Source of the DNA: Brassica napus
Lineage: Eukaryota; Streptophyta; Magnoliopsida; Brassicales; Brassicaceae
Direction: 5' to 3'
Length of the DNA: 64,000 nucleotides
Assembly (NCBI RefSeq): GCF_020379485.1
Contig: NW_026014815.1
Span: 1-64,000, forward strand
The stretch's first letter is position 1, and each line of letters begins with the position of its first letter. Positions 58,611 through 64,000 of the stretch are shown here, in pieces. The notes beneath the pieces are model-generated. The model was not told the origin of the DNA and ran no database searches. It worked only from the letters and a program-made list of their open reading frames with translations. Made by a program: the position numbers and the translations under genes.

Positions 58611-59030
58611 TGTTGAAACTTACATGATCTGAGAGTACTTGGTGGTTATTCAAGAAGAGGAGCAGATCAGTTATGAAGCATAATGAAGGATGAAGAAGCA
58701 ATCACCAATGCGGCCTCTAGAGTGAGGTGATTGGTACTACAGTCTGAAGCATCCTGTCATGAAGGTTTCAGTAACATGGTGGTGACTCATGAAGAAGAAG
58801 CAGCCAAGACTCAGCTTGTATCTATCAAGGAAGATCTGGTAGTCCGAGCACTTGATCACAACAAGAAGGTTGTGAGAAAGGGGGAGAGACCAAGATCTGT
58901 CTAAAGAAGAGTACAAGAAGTGTTGATGATGAGCAAGAGGAGTGGGTTATATCTTGCATCACATGAGGGCCATGATCCAGAGTCTTTGTGTCCCTTACAT
59001 TATTGGTAAGGCACAAAGACTCACTGGCCA
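58611..59030. other. Unassigned sequence between E6 RT and the X 3' UTR
   Basis: About 420 bp that I could not assign. It contains only short interrupted frames, no TATA or poly(A)-like cluster, and no tandem repeat. It stands where the end of RT and all of RNase H would be expected. Confidence 0.6.
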
Positions 59031-59175
59031 ATCCCTAGGCCTTGGAGACTTTACTCTTTTTCCCTCATCAAGGTTTTGTCCCAAAGGGTTTTCCTTGGTG
59101 AGGTTTTTAATGAGGAAGTTCTTCAAGGTTCCAAGCTTGACTTAGGATCATCTAGAGTCAAGCTTGAGGGGGAGT

Positions 59176-60083
59176 GTTAACTTGAAGAAAGGAATGGAGG
59201 AGCTAAAGGTGTTAAGTTGAGATGGATCTTGTACAAAGATAGGGCAAGAGCTTTAGAGATTGCCTATCAAAAGTGATGAGGAGTCTAAAGGTGTTCAGAA
59301 GTGATATGAGGGATGTTCTAAGCAAGGGAAAAGTCTAGGAGAGACTTAGAAGAGTGTTGAGGAGCAAATGGGCGTGTGTGCAATATTAGGGTGAGGTAGT
59401 ACGGATTTGGTACGGACGTGTACGGACCGTACGGATCCGTACGTACCAGGTCGATCCCAAAAGTGCATAACTCGACCATTTGAGAAGATATGAAGTTGGT
59501 GCGAAAATAGGGCGCAGCCTGACATCTCGGGTAGCTTGTACTAAGTCTGTGCAAGAATAGGGCAGCATTAGAGTGTGCTGGACGAAGGGATAAGGTTCTG
59601 ATCCTAAGGCATCAAAGGAGTATCAAGAAGATCCCTTTGGAGTGTGATTGGCTACTTTAGTAAAGAAACAGGCTGGCTGTTGCTGGAAAGGAAGAGCAGC
59701 CTTGACTATGAATCTGGACAGTAACTTGGGAAGATGAAGAGGAGCCTAAGGAGAGCCAATCAGTGATCAGGCGCCAGCTTGCCTTGTTTGAATTAAAGTG
59801 ATCAGATATTACAAGAAGACCATCTCATCTACACCATCCATTCCCTTAAGTTAATTATAGCCATCAGATATAGGTTTATGAGTTGCAATGATGTAAAGCC
59901 TATATAAGGATGTGTCTTGGACGTTTTGTAATCTCTTAAGAGAGTATGGGGGTTTTCCCCATCTCCTTCATAATTATAAAAGTGTGTTCTTGATCAGATT
60001 CCCTTAATCTACCCCTTTCTTAGTCTCTAATCTCTTAATCTCTCAAAGTCTCTTTGTTTCTGATTCAAGTTCATACTAGTTTC
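59176..60083 (+). repeat. X LTR (about 900 bp, right end cut)
   Basis: Begins TGTTAACTTGAAG after the polypurine tract. It carries a dense GTACGG/CCGTAC cluster (59399-59448), TATATAAGG near 59911-59919 and an AATTATAAA stretch near 59970. It is longer than the other LTRs, and no PBS follows before E7 starts at 60084, so its end is probably missing. Confidence 0.75.
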
Positions 60084-60667
60084 TGAAAGATTAAGAGAAT
60101 GAAATGATTTAGAGAAGATTAAGGAACAGAATGAGAGATTATGAAGAGATTAGACTAGAATCATGATTAAGAGAGTATGAACTTAGAGAGATAAACTCAG
60201 AACTGTATGATTTATTATTAATGACAAGAGTTATAATATATAGTGTGAGATCATAAGGGTTTTCGAAATCAAAGGGCTAAGCTAAGCATGTGAAGTCAAC
60301 AAGGAGAGGATAAGCTTTCTTTAGACCGGCCAATCAGCTTCTCCACATGCTTGGAGTATCTGGCATCTTGGACCAAGATGCTCTTGCCTTTCCAGCTGTG
60401 CCAGCCTGTCAAGCCGCGTCTCTTCTTATCCTCCAACGGTCTGATCCATCAGCCAAAGCCTCTCCTTTCCACATGAGTTACTCGGGTAACTTCTTGTGAC
60501 CGTGTGGTCGAGGTTTCACTTATCTGAATGTGTACGGACCGTACGGCCTTGTACGGCCTTGTACGGTCAGGCCATTGTGAACCTCTCCCATCACACCAAT
60601 GCTTAACATACTCCCTTCAGTCTTAACCCCCTTTGTGCTTCACATCTTTATACTTAACTCTTCAACA
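60084..60667 (-). repeat. E7 3' LTR (584 bp)
   Basis: On the minus strand it begins TGTTGAAGAG and ends CTTTCA (TG...CA, as in E1). GTACGG cluster at 60532-60567, ACATGCTT motif at 60284-60298 (minus), and a TATATATT-type TATA near 60234-60243 (minus). It shares GAGTTACTCGGGTAAC with E2 and E5. Confidence 0.9.
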
Positions 60668-60804
60668 CTCCCCCTCAAGCTTAGCTTTGTGAAGTCTAAG
60701 CTTGGACACTATGAGATCTTCCTCATTAAAAACCTCACCAAAGAAAACCCATTGGGACAAAACTTTGATGAGGGAAAAAGAGTAAAGACCTCATAGTAAG
60801 GGGC

Positions 60805-63800
60805 TCAGCTCCTAGGTGAAAGATCAATGAGTCCCAACCTGATGTAGATGGACTCCATTGTCTTCATCCTTGCCGCTTTTGTGAACACATCAGCCAGTTG
60901 ATCCTCACTCCTTGTATAGCATGGCAGAATCACTCCCAAGACTATCATCTGCCTCACCTTGTGACAATCCACTTCAATGTGCTTGGTTCTCTCATGGAAG
61001 ACTGAGTTGGAGGCAATGTGGATTGCGGCTTGGTTATCACAATGCATTGTCATTGGCGCCACTTGCTCAATCTCAATGTGCTTCAAGATCCCCTTGATCC
61101 ATACCAACTCATTAGTGAGCTTCAGCATTGCTCTATACTCTGCCTCCGCACTAGAACATGAGACCACCTTCTGCTTCTTGCTCTTCCAAGTCACAAGGTT
61201 CCCTCCAATGAAGGTGCAGTAGCCGGTTGTAGATCTTCTGTCTGCTCTATCTCCAGCCCAATCTGCATCACAGTAGCCAACAACTTCTGTACTCCCATTG
61301 CATCCCATCCAGACTCCTTGGCCTGGTGATCCGTTGAGGTAGCTTAGCACTCTATCTACCATTCTCCAATGGTGATCCTTTGGAGCTTGCATGTGTTGAC
61401 TCACCTGATTCACAGCAAAGCAGATATCAGGTCGTGTGATTGTTAGGTAGATTAGCTTACCCACTAGCTTCCTATAAAGCTTAGGGTCATGGAACAGCTT
61501 GCTGTCTTCAAGCTCCCCCTCTCTTGGTACTTTGTACCCATCCTCCATTGGCATTTTCGCGGTTTGTCCTCCAAGTTTACCTGCATCTTTCAAAAGATCA
61601 AGTGTATATTTTCTTTGGGACATGAATAATCCTTCCTTGGATCTACAAATCTCAATCCCAAGAAAGTATTTCATCTCTCCAAGATCTTTAATCTCAAACA
61701 CAGACTTGAGATAGTCTTTGGTTTCTTGTATTCCAACCTTATCACTCCCAGTAATGATAATGTCATCAACATAGACCAATAGACAGATGATACCTGAGGT
61801 TGTGTTTAGAGTGAACAAGGTATGGTCCAGTTCAGACTTCCTGAAGCCTTTTCCATTCAGTGTAGTACTCAGCTTGTGATACCAGGCTCTAGGTGATTGC
61901 TTCAATCCATAGATAGCCTTCTTCAATCTTAGGACATTCCCTGGCTTCACAAGACTCTCAAGACCCGGAGGAGGCTGCATATACACCTCATCTTCAAGTT
62001 CCCCTTGTAGAAATGCATTCTTCACATCCATTTGCCACAATCCCCATTCAAGGTTAGTAGCAATTGATAAGATGATTCTGATGGTGTGAAGCTTAGCTAC
62101 TGGAGCAAATGTGTCTATGTAGTCCTCTCCATATGTCTGTGTAAACCCTCTAGCCACAAGCCTGGTCTTCTTCCTATCAACCGTCCCATCTGGTCTATAC
62201 TTGATTGTAAATATCCATTTACATGATACTGCGTTCTTCCCTTGAGGCAGCTCACTCTCATACCAGGTTCCATTCTTAACCATAGCATCAGCATCAGCCT
62301 CATCCGCAACTGAGTTTCTCCGCTCTTTGTCTTTCATTGCCTCCTCATATGTCCTTGGTATGTAGCTTGTATCCAAACTTGTCATAAAGGCACAATGCTC
62401 GTTTGGGAACTCGGCAAATGAACAGACAGCTTGACTAGGATGTGCAACGGCTTGAGCATTGTAATAGACTCTGGTATTGGTCCAGTTAGATGGATCCTTC
62501 CTTACTCTCGTACTTCTTCTTAATGGCACTGTCTCCATAAGTGGCTCACTGACCACATCAGGTTCTATAGCCGTTTCATTCAGTACCTCTTCCCTTTCTT
62601 CAGGTTGTATCTCCATCTGATCTCTTCTTTCTTCAGTTGCATCTTCATTGTGCATCACTTGTTGATCAGGACTTGAGCTCCCTTCATTCTCATGAGCTGT
62701 ATCAGACTTGTTTCCCCCTTCATGATCAGCATGGGATGTGTCTTCAGCTTCATTTTGAACTGGTGCTTCTCGCCCTTTTGGATCCTGGGTTGTATTGATC
62801 CCAAGACCATCCAAGATCATCCTAAGACTCGCGGCCTTATCAGATGGTTGAGCTAGATCTTCCAGATCTTCCCAGCTCCTTTCTTCATAGTAACCTTTAG
62901 TTTCTATGAACTTTACGTCCCTTGAAACTAGAAGTCTTCTTGTTTGCGGATCAAAGCATTTGTATCCTCTTTGTGTTGTTGAGTATCCCACAAACATGGC
63001 TTTGGTACTCTTAGGCTCCAACTTGTTCCTCATGTCTCCTGGAATCAGCACATAACATAGGCTTCCGAACACTCTCAAATGGCTTAGAGATGGCTTGACC
63101 TTATTCAGTACTTCAAACGGTGATTGATCTTCCAAGACTCTTGTAGGAATTCGGTTGATCAAGTAGCAGGCTGAGATCACAGCATCACTCCAAAATCTCT
63201 TTGGGACATTGGTTTGAAACATCATTGATCTTGCAACCTCCATTAGATGTCTGTTCTTTCTCTCAGCCACACCATTTTGTTGTGGAGTGTAAGGACAGCT
63301 AGTTTGATGAAGGATTCCGTGTAAGGCTAGATGTTGCTTGAAGGCATTGCTTGTATATTCCCCACCATTATCTGATCTGAAAATCTTAAGCTTGGCATTA
63401 TAATGGTTAGATACATAAGCTTGAAAGTTTTTAAATGCTTCAAGAACTCTATCCTTAGTTTTAATGAGTGTTATCCAGGTGTATTTGGATTTTTCATCAA
63501 TGAATGTTACAAAGTACTTATAATTTTCCCTAGACAAGCAAGGAGCAGTCCAAACATCAGAATGCACAAGATCAAAGCATTTCTCATATATAGTAGTTGA
63601 GTTTTTAAAGACTGTCTTACAATGTTTGCCCAAGATACATGCTTCACATTCATTATTTTTAAACATGACACCTGGTAACATTAAGCTTAAAGCCCTAACA
63701 TGTGGATGACCTAATCTAGCATGCCATAATGCATCATTATTCAAACTAGAGATAGAACTAAACGAGAAACTTGAATTGGAAATGGGAGCTATGTCTTCTA

Positions 63801-64000
63801 GCATATAAAGCTCTCCTTTGGTAACTCCCTTGCCAATCATCTTTCTTGTGTCAATATCCTGAAACTTCACATCATTAGGACTAAAGATAACATTACAATG
63901 TAGATCAGTAGTACATCTTTTAACAGATAATAAATTTGATGTGAATTCAGGCATATAGAAAGCTTTAGACTCCTTATCAAACAGATTTAGATTTCCTATC
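60805..64000 (-). CDS. E7 pol: integrase-RT-RNase H (5' incomplete at window edge)
   Basis: Open from the window edge to the stop at 60805. The frame continues upstream of the Met at 63954, which is internal (KAFYMPEF is conserved in E2), so the start is outside. Numbered from that Met: integrase HHCC H78, H83, C103, C106; DD35E D133, D195, E231; acidic linker about 390-480; RT YVDD near 728; RNase H with GYCDADW, SSAEAEY and CDNQAA; C-terminus GLIDLSPRS. A two-codon Asp-Ala expansion in the linker to RT (DEADADAMVKN) is absent from E2. All visible catalytic residues are intact. With an intact upstream part this could be autonomous; that cannot be judged here. Confidence 0.93.
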   Translation of the reverse strand, partial: IGNLNLFDKESKAFYMPEFTSNLLSVKRCTTDLHCNVIFSPNDVKFQDIDTRKMIGKGVTKGELYMLEDIAPISNSSFSFSSISSLNNDALWHARLGHPHVRALSLMLPGVMFKNNECEACILGKHCKTVFKNSTTIYEKCFDLVHSDVWTAPCLSRENYKYFVTFIDEKSKYTWITLIKTKDRVLEAFKNFQAYVSNHYNAKLKIFRSDNGGEYTSNAFKQHLALHGILHQTSCPYTPQQNGVAERKNRHLMEVARSMMFQTNVPKRFWSDAVISACYLINRIPTRVLEDQSPFEVLNKVKPSLSHLRVFGSLCYVLIPGDMRNKLEPKSTKAMFVGYSTTQRGYKCFDPQTRRLLVSRDVKFIETKGYYEERSWEDLEDLAQPSDKAASLRMILDGLGINTTQDPKGREAPVQNEAEDTSHADHEGGNKSDTAHENEGSSSPDQQVMHNEDATEERRDQMEIQPEEREEVLNETAIEPDVVSEPLMETVPLRRSTRVRKDPSNWTNTRVYYNAQAVAHPSQAVCSFAEFPNEHCAFMTSLDTSYIPRTYEEAMKDKERRNSVADEADADAMVKNGTWYESELPQGKNAVSCKWIFTIKYRPDGTVDRKKTRLVARGFTQTYGEDYIDTFAPVAKLHTIRIILSIATNLEWGLWQMDVKNAFLQGELEDEVYMQPPPGLESLVKPGNVLRLKKAIYGLKQSPRAWYHKLSTTLNGKGFRKSELDHTLFTLNTTSGIICLLVYVDDIIITGSDKVGIQETKDYLKSVFEIKDLGEMKYFLGIEICRSKEGLFMSQRKYTLDLLKDAGKLGGQTAKMPMEDGYKVPREGELEDSKLFHDPKLYRKLVGKLIYLTITRPDICFAVNQVSQHMQAPKDHHWRMVDRVLSYLNGSPGQGVWMGCNGSTEVVGYCDADWAGDRADRRSTTGYCTFIGGNLVTWKSKKQKVVSCSSAEAEYRAMLKLTNELVWIKGILKHIEIEQVAPMTMHCDNQAAIHIASNSVFHERTKHIEVDCHKVRQMIVLGVILPCYTRSEDQLADVFTKAARMKTMESIYIRLGLIDLSPRS

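Larger units (their letters stand above)
58611..60083 (+). mobile_element. X: unassigned 3' part of a copia-related element with LTR
   Basis: 58611-59030 has no match to other elements here, no long open frame and no LTR-like motifs; it starts TGTTGAAAC right at the E6 breakpoint. From about 59045 the shared family 3' UTR appears (TTTACTCTTTTTCCCTCATC), then GAGGGGGAG (59167-59175) and an LTR at 59176. Possible readings are a non-autonomous element, a deletion derivative with captured sequence, or a recombinant. The right side is cut by E7 at 60083. Confidence 0.65.
60084..64000 (-). mobile_element. E7: Ty1/copia element (minus), runs off the window
   Basis: On the minus strand: pol from the window edge to 60805, 3' UTR, polypurine tract (60668-60676) and 3' LTR (60667 to 60084). 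Gag, the protease motif, PBS and 5' LTR lie beyond 64000. The LTR end CTTTCA abuts X at 60083; the predicted target duplication is GTTTC. The visible coding part has no stop or frameshift. Confidence 0.92.

Noticed and set aside
54400..60083. E6 and the LTR at 59176 as one complete element
   Set aside because: The two LTRs are different in sequence and U3 type, and the RT end and RNase H are missing, so they are not the LTR pair of one element.
1..64000. A novel defence, biosynthetic or other cellular system
   Set aside because: All long frames are copia gag-pol. The remaining sequence is satellite, LTR, UTR or the unassigned 420 bp at 58611-59030, which has no long open frame.

Overview
The window is plant centromeric DNA, most likely from Brassica or a close relative in tribe Brassiceae. 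The basis is a 176-bp tandem satellite with one HindIII site (AAGCTT) in nearly every monomer. From memory it matches the CentBr-type 176-bp centromeric satellite of Brassica A/C genomes; I could not run a search. No cellular gene, rRNA gene, tRNA gene or CRISPR array is visible. Everything is either satellite or Ty1/copia LTR retrotransposon. I label the elements E1-E7, R and X for this report only.

Layout. 1-5590: E1, a minus-strand copia element with an intact polyprotein. 5591-13456: satellite block A (about 45 monomers). 13457-19646: E2, a complete plus-strand copia element with near-identical LTRs, an open 1525-aa polyprotein and a 5-bp target duplication. 19647-33688: satellite block B (about 80 monomers). 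33689-39024: E3, a plus-strand copia element without a 5' LTR and with a frameshifted gag. 39025-49302: satellite block C (about 58 monomers), with different diagnostic bases from A and B. 49303-49909: R, a minus-strand 5' LTR plus PBS stub. 49910-50251: block D, about two decayed monomers at the array edge. 50252-64000: a pile-up of copia pieces, E4 (-), E5 (+), E6 (+), X (+) and E7 (-). From E5 onward each new piece starts at a recognisable terminus inside the previous one. This looks like the left half of a nested insertion whose right half lies beyond the window.

The elements share one internal plan: initiator-Met-tRNA PBS (TGGTATCAGAGC), gag with a CX2CX4HX4C knuckle, D-S-G protease, HHCC/DD35E integrase, YVDD reverse transcriptase, RNase H and a GAGGGGGAG polypurine tract. 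Integrase precedes RT, which defines Ty1/copia. Coding regions are close to one another while LTRs fall into at least two U3 types, one with GTACGG/CCGTAC inverted motifs and one with GTTAC/GTAAC motifs. Several LTRs carry a telobox (AAACCCTAA) and a CACATGCTT motif upstream of the TATA box.

The satellite is not uniform. Block A has a 5-monomer higher-order repeat (about 880 bp), block B has a dimer (352 bp), and the A/B to C subtype change falls at the truncated element E3. I found no new enzymatic system. The interest lies in array structure, nesting, and the young element E2.
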